Part shown: in pieces, positions 53,797 to 61,446 of the stretch
How the letters are laid out: every line of letters starts with the position of its first letter
Numbering within the stretch: the first letter of the stretch is position 1
Source: Acidilutibacter cellobiosedens
GTDB lineage: Bacteria; Bacillota; Clostridia; Tissierellales; Acidilutibacteraceae
DNA length: 64,000 nucleotides
Direction of reading: 5' to 3'
NCBI RefSeq assembly: GCF_004103715.1
Contig: NZ_CP035282.1
Coordinates: 1,726,673 to 1,790,672 of the forward strand
Made by a program: the position numbers and the translations under genes
The notes under the pieces: model-generated
The model's database searches: none
Seen by the model: the letters and a program-made list of their open reading frames with translations, nothing else
What the model was told of the DNA's origin: nothing

Positions 53797-55167
53797 ATGG
53801 GTACTGAAAAAAATATTTCCATAGAGTTATCCCGGGACAAAAAAGAGGGATATCTAACTTTAAAAACCGATAAAGATTTTGAAGGTTTTAGAGAAAAAGA
53901 TTATGATTTTATATTGGAAAAAATAAAAGAGGTTATTAAAGTTCCAATAGACGAAAAAATGATCAGGAATATATTAAAAAACAGACTATATGACGAAAAA
54001 TTTTTGATAGCTTCATGGATGGAACCTATTAATGGCAAGGATGGATATATAAAAAATTATTTTGATTCAGAAAAAAGCATGGTACCAAAGGTATTGGAGG
54101 ACGGAACGGTTGATTACAAGAACTTAGATATGGTTACAAATGTTAAAAAGGGTGATATTCTTTCAGAACTTATTCCGCCGGAAGACGGTAAGAACGGGAT
54201 GAGAGTAACGGGAGAGATAATTCCGTGTAAACAAGGTAAAAAAGCGTTTTTCAAAAGAGGCAAAAATGTAGGTATCAGTGATGACGGTTTATATGCAGTT
54301 GCTTTAAAAGCAGGGCAGGTCAAATATATGGGCAATAAAATATCCGTATTCGAGAACTTAAATCTTTCTTCTGTGGACAATTCCACCGGAAATATTAATT
54401 TTAATGGTAACGTTACAGTAAAAGAAAATGTAATGAACGGTTTTACCCTTAAGGCAGAAGGAGATATAAAAATAATGGGTATTGCAGAGGGAGCTTATAT
54501 AGAGAGCCAAGGAAATATATTTGTGAATACGGGAGTTCAAGGATACGGCAAAGGAGAAATTAAAGCTCAGGGTAATTTAACCACAAGATTTATTCAAAAT
54601 AGCATTATCAATTGTGCAGGAGATATAACTGCAGAGACGATAATGCATAGCGACGTAATAAGTAAGGGGAATATAAATGTAATCGGGAAAAAAGGGTTGA
54701 TTGTAGGCGGGACGTATAGAGCCAACAGGGAAATAAATGCAAAAATTATTGGATCATCCATGGCTATTTCAACCATACTGGAGGTAGGAACAGATCCTCA
54801 GATTAGATTAAAAAATGAAAATGTAAAGAAAACTCTTGATGACATTAGAAATAACTTAGATAAGATTGATAAAACTATTGATGCCTTGGAAAAAAGAGGT
54901 AAATTAAGTAATGAAAAGAAAGAAATGTATGATAAACTTGTTTATACACAAAAAAATTTATATGAAAAGATGATAGAGCTTAACAGGCAATATAATGAAA
55001 GTAAGACTTATATTGATGAGATGTCGGTAGGAAAAATTAAAGTCGAAGATATAATACATCCAGGGGTAAAGGTTATAATAGGAAATGCCGTTTTACTTAT
55101 TAGAGATGAATTGAGGCACTGTACATTATATAATAGTGAAGGAGAAATAAGGGTAGGTCCTTATTAG
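53797..55167 (+). CDS. FapA (DUF342) family protein
   Basis: This 456-residue protein belongs to the FapA/DUF342 family. The N-terminal part includes KKGDILSELIPPEDGKNGMRV. The middle (about 185-330) is a repetitive beta-helix with turns such as GNINFNGNVTVKENV and AEGDIKIMG. A C-terminal coiled coil (about 340-410) follows. FapA proteins often lie beside sigD and affect polarity or motility in some species; the biochemical role is unclear. ATG 53797 follows GAGGTGAT. Confidence 0.85.
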   Translation: MGTEKNISIELSRDKKEGYLTLKTDKDFEGFREKDYDFILEKIKEVIKVPIDEKMIRNILKNRLYDEKFLIASWMEPINGKDGYIKNYFDSEKSMVPKVLEDGTVDYKNLDMVTNVKKGDILSELIPPEDGKNGMRVTGEIIPCKQGKKAFFKRGKNVGISDDGLYAVALKAGQVKYMGNKISVFENLNLSSVDNSTGNINFNGNVTVKENVMNGFTLKAEGDIKIMGIAEGAYIESQGNIFVNTGVQGYGKGEIKAQGNLTTRFIQNSIINCAGDITAETIMHSDVISKGNINVIGKKGLIVGGTYRANREINAKIIGSSMAISTILEVGTDPQIRLKNENVKKTLDDIRNNLDKIDKTIDALEKRGKLSNEKKEMYDKLVYTQKNLYEKMIELNRQYNESKTYIDEMSVGKIKVEDIIHPGVKVIIGNAVLLIRDELRHCTLYNSEGEIRVGPY

Positions 55168-55178
55168 GAGGGGATAAT

Positions 55179-55490
55179 ATGCCAGTCAGGCCTGTAGATT
55201 ATATTCCTCTGGTACATCAAACTCAGGAATTATCAAAAGTAAAACAATCGGAAATTGAAAGAACTAAAGTTCAGATGGAAAATAACTTTGTTCAAAAGGA
55301 AAAGACAATTAAAAGGAATGAGACAAGAGTCAATGATCCGGAAAAAAATGAGAGGGTAAGGATCGATCCAAATAGTAAAAGACAAAATACTAACGAAAAT
55401 AAAAAGAGAAAAGAAGAAGAAAATAAAATCGTAAAAGACAGAAAGAATGAAGAAGTTAAAGAAGGAAGTAAGATAGATATTAGGATTTAA
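55179..55490 (+). CDS. Small charged protein of unknown function
   Basis: I do not recognise a named family for this 103-residue protein. The start MPVRPVDYIPLVHQTQEL is followed by an almost fully charged Lys/Glu/Asn-rich helix, and it ends GSKIDIRI. A GGAGGGG site (55167-55173) precedes ATG 55179, and it lies tightly between the FapA-like and SwrB-like genes, so it is probably expressed with the motility operon. Similar small charged genes occur near sigD in clostridia. Confidence 0.7.
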   Translation: MPVRPVDYIPLVHQTQELSKVKQSEIERTKVQMENNFVQKEKTIKRNETRVNDPEKNERVRIDPNSKRQNTNENKKRKEEENKIVKDRKNEEVKEGSKIDIRI

Positions 55491-55503
55491 GAGGTGTAAA
55501 ATA

Positions 55504-55935
55504 GTGTTGTATAATGTATTGATGATTTTGGGAATTTTTTGTATTGTTATTTCTTTTATATTTTTAAATTCTTTTTCCAATAAAGAAAAAGGGTTCTTTG
55601 ATGAAATTACCGATATGTATAAAGACATCGAAAAATATAAAGATCATATGGAGGTAGCCATAGATGATTTAGAAAAAATAATTGATTTTTCAGTTGATAA
55701 GGCAGACAAATATATTTCCGATTATCCTGTTGCCAAAAAGGAAGAAAGAAATGCCTCACTTACACAGGAAGATGATTTTTTCATAATAAATCATAAAGAT
55801 GAAGATGATTTATCAAAAAAGGTGTTTGAACTTAAAAATATCGGAATGGATAATAAAGAGATTGCACAAAAACTTAACAGAGGAATAAGAGAAGTGGAAA
55901 TCATTATAAAAATGAATAGCCAATTGAAAAAGTAA
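55504..55935 (+). CDS. SwrB-like membrane protein (DUF6115-type)
   Basis: This 143-residue protein has an N-terminal transmembrane helix (about residues 3-22, VLMILGIFCIVISFIFL), a charged coiled-coil middle, and a C-terminal helix-turn-helix-like segment (ELKNIGMDNKEIAQKLNRG). The layout and the place after sigD match SwrB of B. subtilis, which promotes flagellar export maturation. The assignment is by architecture and position. The start is GTG 55504 with AAGAGGTG upstream. Confidence 0.75.
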   Translation: MLYNVLMILGIFCIVISFIFLNSFSNKEKGFFDEITDMYKDIEKYKDHMEVAIDDLEKIIDFSVDKADKYISDYPVAKKEERNASLTQEDDFFIINHKDEDDLSKKVFELKNIGMDNKEIAQKLNRGIREVEIIIKMNSQLKK

Positions 55936-56001
55936 TTTTTACTATTAAATTGTTTAATATAATAAATTATGACTGATAAAGTTAGTATTTATGCCTATTG
56001 T

Positions 56002-56036
56002 GGGAGTCTTGAAGAAAAATGTGAGGCTCCCTTTTT
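56002..56036 (+). terminator. Terminator of the flagellar/chemotaxis operon
   Basis: GGGAGTCTT (56002-56010) pairs with GAGGCTCCC (56023-56031) through seven Watson-Crick-type and two wobble pairs, followed by TTTTT. It separates the motility operon from the redox cassette. Confidence 0.8.
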
Positions 56037-56077
56037 CGTATATGCATTATCTTTGGAGTGGGGATATAAAAGTAAAC

Positions 56078-56106
56078 TTGACAAAATATATCCAGAATGA
56101 TATATT
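56078..56106 (+). promoter_or_regulatory. Promoter of the Rrf2 gene with internal operator
   Basis: Consensus TTGACA (56078-56083), 17 bases, then TATATT (56101-56106). The inverted repeat ATATATC (56086-56092), 6 bases, GATATAT (56099-56105) fills the space between the two elements and overlaps the -10. This is where a self-repressing Rrf2 dimer would bind; that is an inference. Confidence 0.75.
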
Positions 56107-56146
56107 AATTATGATAGATAAAATTTTATTGAATGGAGGGAACTAG

Positions 56147-56557
56147 TTGCTGATTACACGGGAAACAGATTACGCGTTGAGAATTTTGCGCGTATTGGCA
56201 AACGGGAAACGGGTTACTTCAGGTGAGATATGTAAACGTGAATTGCTTCCTCAGCAGTTTGTATATAAGATTTTAAAGAAGTTGGAGAAGGCAGGAATTA
56301 TACAGATTACCCGAGGTGTTGACGGGGGCTGTAGATTAACCGGAGACCTTAAAAAGCTCAGTTTATATGATTTGACTGAAATCGTTGAGGGAAATAAGTT
56401 TATAAGCGCTTGTATGCAACCTAATTTTCAGTGTGCATGGAGAAAGAAATACAACTCTAAGTGTAATGTACATTGTCATTTATTGAAAATCCAGGAGGTA
56501 TTTGATAGAGAATTGCGTATCCATAGTATTTATCAAATATTATTTGAACAAGTTTAA
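56147..56557 (+). CDS. Rrf2-family transcriptional regulator, cysteine-rich
   Basis: This 136-residue protein has the Rrf2 winged-helix domain: ITRETDYALRILRVLANG, LLPQQFVYKILKKLEKAG and RGVDGGCRL. The C-terminal half has Cys89, Cys96, Cys106 and Cys110 with His109 and His111, in the region where IscR and NsrR bind iron-sulfur clusters, so it may sense O2, NO or redox state. The start is TTG 56147 with GGAGGGAA upstream. It has its own promoter with an operator-like repeat, and the fusion gene and flavodiiron gene follow. Arginine is mostly CGN here, unlike the rest of the window. Confidence 0.9.
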   Translation: MLITRETDYALRILRVLANGKRVTSGEICKRELLPQQFVYKILKKLEKAGIIQITRGVDGGCRLTGDLKKLSLYDLTEIVEGNKFISACMQPNFQCAWRKKYNSKCNVHCHLLKIQEVFDRELRIHSIYQILFEQV

Positions 56558-56576
56558 CTTTTTATTTAAATGGATT

Positions 56577-56604
56577 TGAACATTAAATATATTTTACATA
56601 TAAA
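56577..56604 (+). promoter_or_regulatory. Candidate promoter of the fusion gene
   Basis: TTGAAC (56577-56582), 16 bases, then TATAAA (56599-56604). A short inverted repeat TATAT (56588-56592), 5 bases, ATATA (56598-56602) overlaps it at the same place as the operator of the Rrf2 promoter. A second TATAAT (56684-56689) lacks a clear -35. The AT-rich background makes these calls weak. Confidence 0.4.
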
Positions 56605-56736
56605 GTGGACAATTTTTATCAAGTATATGAAACCCGTTTAAAATGCTGGTTTGCTACCATAAAATTAGGTATTTGGTATGCTTTATAATAAGTTTTATAC
56701 AAATAAAATATAATTTAAATAAAAGGAGGGAATGGT

Positions 56737-58641
56737 ATGTTTTTTAAGACAAGGGAAGATCATGAATCTTTACGTACAAAAATTCGAGAATTTGCGGAAA
56801 CTGAATTGAAACCTCAAACGTTTCTTCTTGATAAGGAGAATGAGTTTCCTACAGAGATTGTTAGAAAAATGGGAGAGATGGGTTTGATGGGAGTTCCATA
56901 TCCTAAGGAGTATGGCGGTTTAGACTTGGATATGATCAGTTACGCTATTGCCGTTGAGGAGATTTCTCGAATAGATGGGGGCACCGGAGTTATTCTTTCT
57001 GCTCATGTTTCTTTAGGATCGTGGCCCATATTTGCTTATGGTACAGAAGAACAAAAACAAAAATATCTGATTCCTTTGGCAAAAGGCGAAAAATTGGGGG
57101 CATTTGGTCTTACAGAACCAAATGCCGGCAGTGATCCGGGGGGAATGGAAACCACGGCTGTTCTTGACGGTGATTATTATATACTGAACGGCGGAAAGAT
57201 TTTTATAACAAATGCAGATAAAGCTGATATCTATATTATTTTTGCTGTTACTATACCGGATATAGGAACTCACGGTATTAGTGCATTTATTGTGGAAAAA
57301 GGATGGGAAGGTTTTACTTTTGGAGATCACTATGACAAGATGGGTATCCGTTCGTCTTCTACTGCTGAATTGATTTTTAATAATGTGAAAGTTCCAAAGG
57401 AAAATTTATTAGGAAAGGAAGGAGACGGATTTAAGATCGCAATGTCTACTTTAGATGGCGGTCGTATCGGTATTGCCTCCCAGGCTTTAGGTATTGCTCA
57501 AGGAGCTTATGAAAGTGCTTTAGAGTATTCCAAAGAAAGAATTCAGTTTGGAATGCCTATTTGTTATCAGCAGATTATTTCATTTAAACTGGCTGATATG
57601 GCTACAAAGCTTCGAGCATCCCGACTTATGGTATATAGTGCTGCCGACCTTAAGGAAAATCATGAGTCTTATAGTATGGAATCTGCCATGGCAAAGCAAT
57701 ATGTTTCTGACAATTGTTTGGAAATTGTAAATGATGCCCTTCAAATTTTTGGAGGTAATGGGTATTTGAAAGGCATGGAGGTAGAGCGGGCTTATCGTGA
57801 TGCAAAAATTTGTACAATTTATGAAGGCACCAACGAAATTCAACGGATAGTTATTGCGTCTCACATTATCGGGAAAATGCCAAAAAATGAAGCCACCACA
57901 CGGGGAAAACGAGGGTCCTTAACCGGAACACGCAAAAAGATGATTTTTAAAGATGGTACTGCCAAAGAACAAGTAGCTGCTTTGGTAGATGCGTTGAAAG
58001 CGGATGGATATGATTTTACCGTAGGGATAGACATTGATACTCCTATTTCCAAAGCTGAGAGAGTTGTAAGTGTAGGCAGGGGAATTGGCAATAAAAAAAA
58101 TATGTTCATAGTGAAAGATCTTGCTGTTCAAGCAGGCGCAGCTCTGGGTTCTTCCCGTCCTGTAGCCGAAACCCTGAAATATGTTCCCCTAAACCGTTAT
58201 GTTGGAATGTCGGGACAAAAATTTAACGGCAATTTATATATAGCCTGTGGTATTTCCGGAGCAGGTCAGCATTTGAAAGGAATTAAAGATGCCACTACCA
58301 TTGTTGCTATTAACAATGATCCAAATGCTCCTATTTTTAAAAACTGCGATTATGGGATTGTAGGAGATATGATGGAAGTTGTTCCGCTACTTACTGCCGC
58401 CCTTGATAATGGCGAACCTAAAAGGTTAGCACCTCCCATGAAAAAAATGAAGAAGGCTGTTCCGAAAAAGGTCGCTCCGTCTTGGAAGAGATATGTCTGC
58501 AACGGATGTGGATACGAATACGATCCTGCTGTCGGAGATCCGGATAATGATATTCAGCCGGAGACTATTTTTGACTCCCTTCCCGAAGAATGGATTTGTC
58601 CTGAGTGCGGCGAAGAAAAGAAAAATTTTATAGAAGTATAA
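56737..58641 (+). CDS. Acyl-CoA dehydrogenase / ETF-alpha FAD domain / rubredoxin fusion
   Basis: This encodes a 634-residue three-part flavoprotein. Residues 1-380 are a complete acyl-CoA dehydrogenase with the catalytic base Glu363 in [10 protein letters not shown] and [11 protein letters not shown] for FAD. Residues about 436-562 are the C-terminal FAD domain of electron transfer flavoprotein alpha: [29 protein letters not shown] and [11 protein letters not shown]. The N-terminal ETF-alpha domain and all of ETF-beta are missing. Residues 584-634 are a rubredoxin with Cys588, 591, 621 and 624. Electrons would pass from an acyl-CoA to FAD, to the second FAD, to rubredoxin, then to the flavodiiron protein encoded next. 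The acyl-CoA substrate is unknown; short-chain is likely. CGN codons make up 15 of 22 arginines. Confidence 0.93.
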   Translation: MFFKTREDHESLRTKIREFAETELKPQTFLLDKENEFPTEIVRKMGEMGLMGVPYPKEYGGLDLDMISYAIAVEEISRIDGGTGVILSAHVSLGSWPIFAYGTEEQKQKYLIPLAKGEKLGAFGLTEPNAGSDPGGMETTAVLDGDYYILNGGKIFITNADKADIYIIFAVTIPDIGTHGISAFIVEKGWEGFTFGDHYDKMGIRSSSTAELIFNNVKVPKENLLGKEGDGFKIAMSTLDGGRIGIASQALGIAQGAYESALEYSKERIQFGMPICYQQIISFKLADMATKLRASRLMVYSAADLKENHESYSMESAMAKQYVSDNCLEIVNDALQIFGGNGYLKGMEVERAYRDAKICTIYEGTNEIQRIVIASHIIGKMPKNEATTRGKRGSLTGTRKKMIFKDGTAKEQVAALVDALKADGYDFTVGIDIDTPISKAERVVSVGRGIGNKKNMFIVKDLAVQAGAALGSSRPVAETLKYVPLNRYVGMSGQKFNGNLYIACGISGAGQHLKGIKDATTIVAINNDPNAPIFKNCDYGIVGDMMEVVPLLTAALDNGEPKRLAPPMKKMKKAVPKKVAPSWKRYVCNGCGYEYDPAVGDPDNDIQPETIFDSLPEEWICPECGEEKKNFIEV

Positions 58642-58692
58642 TAAAATTGCTAAAAATAATAAATATTTATTTAATGTAAAGGAGGATTTGGT

Positions 58693-59895
58693 ATGCATTG
58701 TGTTAGAAAAGTAATTGATGATCTTTATTGGGTAGGAGCTAATGATCATCGTCTTGCATTATTTGAAAATATTCATCCTATTCCACGAGGTGTTTCTTAT
58801 AATTCATATGTGCTTTTGGATAAACGGACAGTTCTTTTTGATACGGTAGACTGGTCGGTTTGCCGTCAATTTTTAGAAAATATTGAAGCGGTTTTGAAAG
58901 GCAGACAATTGGATTATTTAGTGATTAATCATTTGGAGCCTGACCATGCTGCATGTATTGAAGAGATTTTATTGCGTTATCCTAAAATCAAAATTATAAG
59001 TAATGAAAAAGCTTTTATGATGATGCGACAGTTTGGTTTCCATATTGATGAACGCATTGAAGAGGTTAAAGAAGGGGATACGAAATCTTTCGGGAAACAT
59101 GTGGTGACTTTTGTATCTGCGCCGATGGTTCATTGGCCTGAAGCCATGGTTACTTTTGATACGACTAACGGAGTTCTTTTTTCTGCAGATGCTTTTGGTT
59201 CCTTTGGTGCTTTAGACGGAAAACTTTTTAATGATGAGGTGAATTTCGAACGTGATTGGATAGATGATGCCAGAAGATATTTTACAAATATCGTAGGAAA
59301 ATATGGTCCTCACGTTCAGGCACTGCTCAAAAAGGCTTCAGGAATTGATATTAAAATTATATGCCCTCTTCACGGTCCCGTATGGCACAGTAATTTAGGA
59401 TATTTTTTGGATAAATATGACAAATGGAGCAGATATGAACCGGAGGAAAAGGGAGTTATGATCGTATATGCTTCTATGTATGGCAATACCGAAAGTGCGG
59501 CGACCATCTTGGCCTCAAAGTTGGTAGAAAAGGGTTTAACTAATTTGGTAATGTACGATGTCTCTAATACCCATGTATCCTATTTGATTTCTGAAACATT
59601 CCGTCTCAGCCATGTAGTATTGGCTTCCGTTACTTATAATTTGGGAATTTATCCAATGATGCACAGTTATCTGATGGATATGAAGGCATTAAATTTGCAG
59701 AAACGTACTTTTGCCATTATAGAGAACGGTTCTTGGGCTTGTAAGTCAGGAACATTGATTAGAGAATTCCTGGAAAATGAAGTTAGGGATATGACTGTTT
59801 TAGATGAAAAATTGACTCTAAATTCAACTATGAACGAAGATAATCTTTCGGATATGGAAGTTCTTGCTGATAGCATTATTAAGTCCATGAAATAA
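58693..59895 (+). CDS. A-type flavodiiron protein (FprA-like)
   Basis: This 400-residue protein reduces O2 to water, or NO to N2O, using electrons from rubredoxin. The metallo-beta-lactamase-like domain (1-250) has all diiron ligands: His80, Glu82 and Asp84 (NHLEPDH), His147, Asp166 and His227. The flavodoxin domain (about 254-400) starts MIVYASMYGNTESAA. It is an A-type protein without an attached rubredoxin, and the rubredoxin is supplied by the fusion protein upstream, 51 bases away. GGAGG (58680-58684) precedes the ATG. A palindromic terminator follows. Its CGN arginine codons match the two genes before it. Confidence 0.96.
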   Translation: MHCVRKVIDDLYWVGANDHRLALFENIHPIPRGVSYNSYVLLDKRTVLFDTVDWSVCRQFLENIEAVLKGRQLDYLVINHLEPDHAACIEEILLRYPKIKIISNEKAFMMMRQFGFHIDERIEEVKEGDTKSFGKHVVTFVSAPMVHWPEAMVTFDTTNGVLFSADAFGSFGALDGKLFNDEVNFERDWIDDARRYFTNIVGKYGPHVQALLKKASGIDIKIICPLHGPVWHSNLGYFLDKYDKWSRYEPEEKGVMIVYASMYGNTESAATILASKLVEKGLTNLVMYDVSNTHVSYLISETFRLSHVVLASVTYNLGIYPMMHSYLMDMKALNLQKRTFAIIENGSWACKSGTLIREFLENEVRDMTVLDEKLTLNSTMNEDNLSDMEVLADSIIKSMK

Positions 59896-59960
59896 TTTTT
59901 TTATAACCTGTGGGAAAGCCATATTTACCTTAATTTATACTTGACCTAAAATGGGTTTCA

Positions 59961-59996
59961 AAAAAGGTTTCATTAATATATTAATGAAACCTTTTT
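59961..59996 (+). terminator. Palindromic bidirectional terminator after the flavodiiron gene
   Basis: Positions 59961-59978 and 59979-59996 are perfectly complementary (AAAAAGGTTTCATTAATA and its complement) with no spacer. The arms begin with A5 and end with T5, a typical two-way intrinsic terminator. It closes the Rrf2 cassette. Confidence 0.85.
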
Positions 59997-60005
59997 ACTA
60001 CTACT

Positions 60006-60039
60006 AATAATACCTTTTTGAATTCAGGGAGGTATTATT
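60006..60039 (+). repeat. Inverted repeat sharing arms with the 7289 hairpin
   Basis: AATAATACCT (60006-60015) pairs with AGGTATTATT (60030-60039) around a 14-base loop that contains TTTTGAATTCA. The hairpin at 7289-7327 has the same outer arms and a similar TTTTGAAATTCA segment, so the two may be copies of one small repeat. Confidence 0.55.
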
Positions 60040-60107
60040 TATATAATCTTAAAAATATCTTTTACGGTATCATTGCTTTTTAACATAATAAAATTTGGAG
60101 GAATTGC

Positions 60108-60136
60108 TTGAGAATGGATGCAGAATGTGATATAAC
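60108..60136 (+). promoter_or_regulatory. Promoter of the ATP-grasp gene
   Basis: TTGAGA (60108-60113), 17 bases, TATAAC (60131-60136), about 50 bases upstream of the start codon. It indicates that this gene is transcribed apart from the redox cassette. I see nothing else in the 289-base gap beyond the two inverted repeats. Confidence 0.6.
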
Positions 60137-60184
60137 ATAATCGGCGATAAGTTTTATAATGTCAAAGAAAAGGAGATAATATAG

Positions 60185-61195
60185 ATGAAGGCGGGTATAT
60201 TTTGGAGAAAGCTCAGAAATGTAGAGCAGCAAATGAGACTTACCTCTGACAAGGTTTATGATGATGCTTATGAAGAGGCCTACCATCATTATTCAGCTTT
60301 GAAAACTGCCGGTTATGATGCTTGCCTCTTACAATGGAAAAAAGACCCCAGAGAAACTTTTGATGATATTAAAAAAGAAAATATTGATATTATATTTAAC
60401 GCATCCAGTACAAAGGAAATTGCGTTTTTAGAAACCTTCGGTATTCCTTATGTTGGGTCGGGAATTGACCTTGTACCATTAAACAAGGCTCAAAGAAAGG
60501 AAATTGTGATTTATAATAAACTTCCAACCCCTAAGTTTGTCATAGCCGATGATGCAAATAGGATACCGGAAATAAATTTAAATTATCCTCTTTTTGCTAA
60601 ACCTATTGCAGGAAGGGGAAGTGCCGGTATTGGTGAGGATAATATAATATACAGGAAAGAAGAATTACCAAGGGTAGTGAAAAAGATTACCGAAAATATT
60701 GGGCAGAGAGCATTAATAGAGGAATTTATAGAAGGAAGAGAGATAACCGTCGGCATCATAGGCTATAAAAAACCCATAGTGCTACCTATTGTAGAAATAG
60801 GGTACAATTCTGTTAAAACCAATACATTTGAACATAAAATGTATGATAAAGAAATAATATATTGTCCTGCTGATTTTTCAAAAGAAGAGGAGAGGCGTAT
60901 TAAAAATACGGCTTTAAAAATATACAGGGTATTGAATGCAAAGGATTATTCCAGAATTGATATGATTATAGGAAAAAACGGTATACCATACTTTTTGGAG
61001 CTTAATACCTTTGCCGGACTTACTATGGATTCGAAAAAAGATGAGTACGGCGATATGAAAGTTCATCATGGATATATGGGATATTCCGCAAAGGCTGCAG
61101 GAATGACTTCATCAGAGTTCATAAGCACTATTTTAGAAAGCGGGATAGAAAGATATGGTTTAAAAAATAAGGATAAAAGAAAATTAATATCTTAA
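60185..61195 (+). CDS. D-Ala-D-Ala-ligase-like ATP-grasp protein
   Basis: This 336-residue protein belongs to the ATP-grasp fold close to D-alanine-D-alanine ligase. FGIPYVGSGIDLVPLNKAQ, FAKPIAGRGSAGIGEDN, EEFIEGREITVGI and YFLELNTFAGLT match ATP- and metal-binding parts. The N-terminal HGxxGEDG substrate loop of true Ddl is absent; FNASSTKEIAFLE stands there. It is therefore unlikely to be the cell-wall Ddl and may join another amino-acid-like substrate. AAGGAGA precedes the ATG. Arginine codons are AGA/AGG as in the native genes. No mur or van gene lies nearby. Confidence 0.75.
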   Translation: MKAGIFWRKLRNVEQQMRLTSDKVYDDAYEEAYHHYSALKTAGYDACLLQWKKDPRETFDDIKKENIDIIFNASSTKEIAFLETFGIPYVGSGIDLVPLNKAQRKEIVIYNKLPTPKFVIADDANRIPEINLNYPLFAKPIAGRGSAGIGEDNIIYRKEELPRVVKKITENIGQRALIEEFIEGREITVGIIGYKKPIVLPIVEIGYNSVKTNTFEHKMYDKEIIYCPADFSKEEERRIKNTALKIYRVLNAKDYSRIDMIIGKNGIPYFLELNTFAGLTMDSKKDEYGDMKVHHGYMGYSAKAAGMTSSEFISTILESGIERYGLKNKDKRKLIS

Positions 61196-61237
61196 TGTAG
61201 TGTGAAGAAAAGGAATGTATAAAAAAATAAAAATATG

Positions 61238-61266
61238 TTGATTATAGCAATGATATATGCTATACT
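61238..61266 (+). promoter_or_regulatory. Promoter of rpsB
   Basis: TTGATT (61238-61243), 17 bases, TATACT (61261-61266), giving a leader of about 100 bases before rpsB. Confidence 0.7.
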
Positions 61267-61296
61267 ACTATAGTGATTACACACATTCGTGGATTT

Positions 61297-61325
61297 TTAA
61301 AGACGTGCCTTTGATGGTACTTTAA
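61297..61325 (+). ncRNA. Hairpin in the rpsB leader
   Basis: TTAAA (61297-61301) pairs with TTTAA (61321-61325), and GTGCC (61305-61309) pairs with GGTAC (61316-61320) with one wobble pair. Leaders of rpsB in Bacillota can be targets for feedback by S2; this one is only a candidate. Confidence 0.4.
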
Positions 61326-61353
61326 GAAGATGAGATGAATGGAGGAATAAAAC

Positions 61354-61446
61354 ATGGAGGTGAATTTAAATGTCAGTTATTACGATGAAAAGTTTATTGG
61401 AAGCAGGGGTACACTTTGGACATCAAACCAGAAGATGGAACCCTAA
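61354..61446 (+). other. Out-of-frame upstream reading frame overlapping the rpsB start
   Basis: ATG 61354 has its own GGAGG (61341-61345) at 8-base spacing and opens 30 codons ([14 protein letters not shown] and so on) ending at 61446, in a different frame from rpsB. The ATG and next codons also form the rpsB ribosome binding site (GGAGGTGA, 61356-61363). Ribosomes starting here would compete with rpsB initiation. It may be accidental. Confidence 0.4.

Noticed and set aside
57548-57730. Short + strand frame inside the fusion gene
   Set aside because: It is a shadow in another frame of the acyl-CoA dehydrogenase domain.
56737-58641. The fusion as two or three separate genes or a frameshift artefact
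   Set aside because: One uninterrupted frame covers all domains with plausible linkers, a single ribosome binding site and constant codon style, so a true fusion is more likely.
60080-60289. Minus-strand 69-codon frame over the ATP-grasp start
   Set aside because: It overlaps the promoter and first codons of the well-supported + strand gene and lacks a ribosome binding site.
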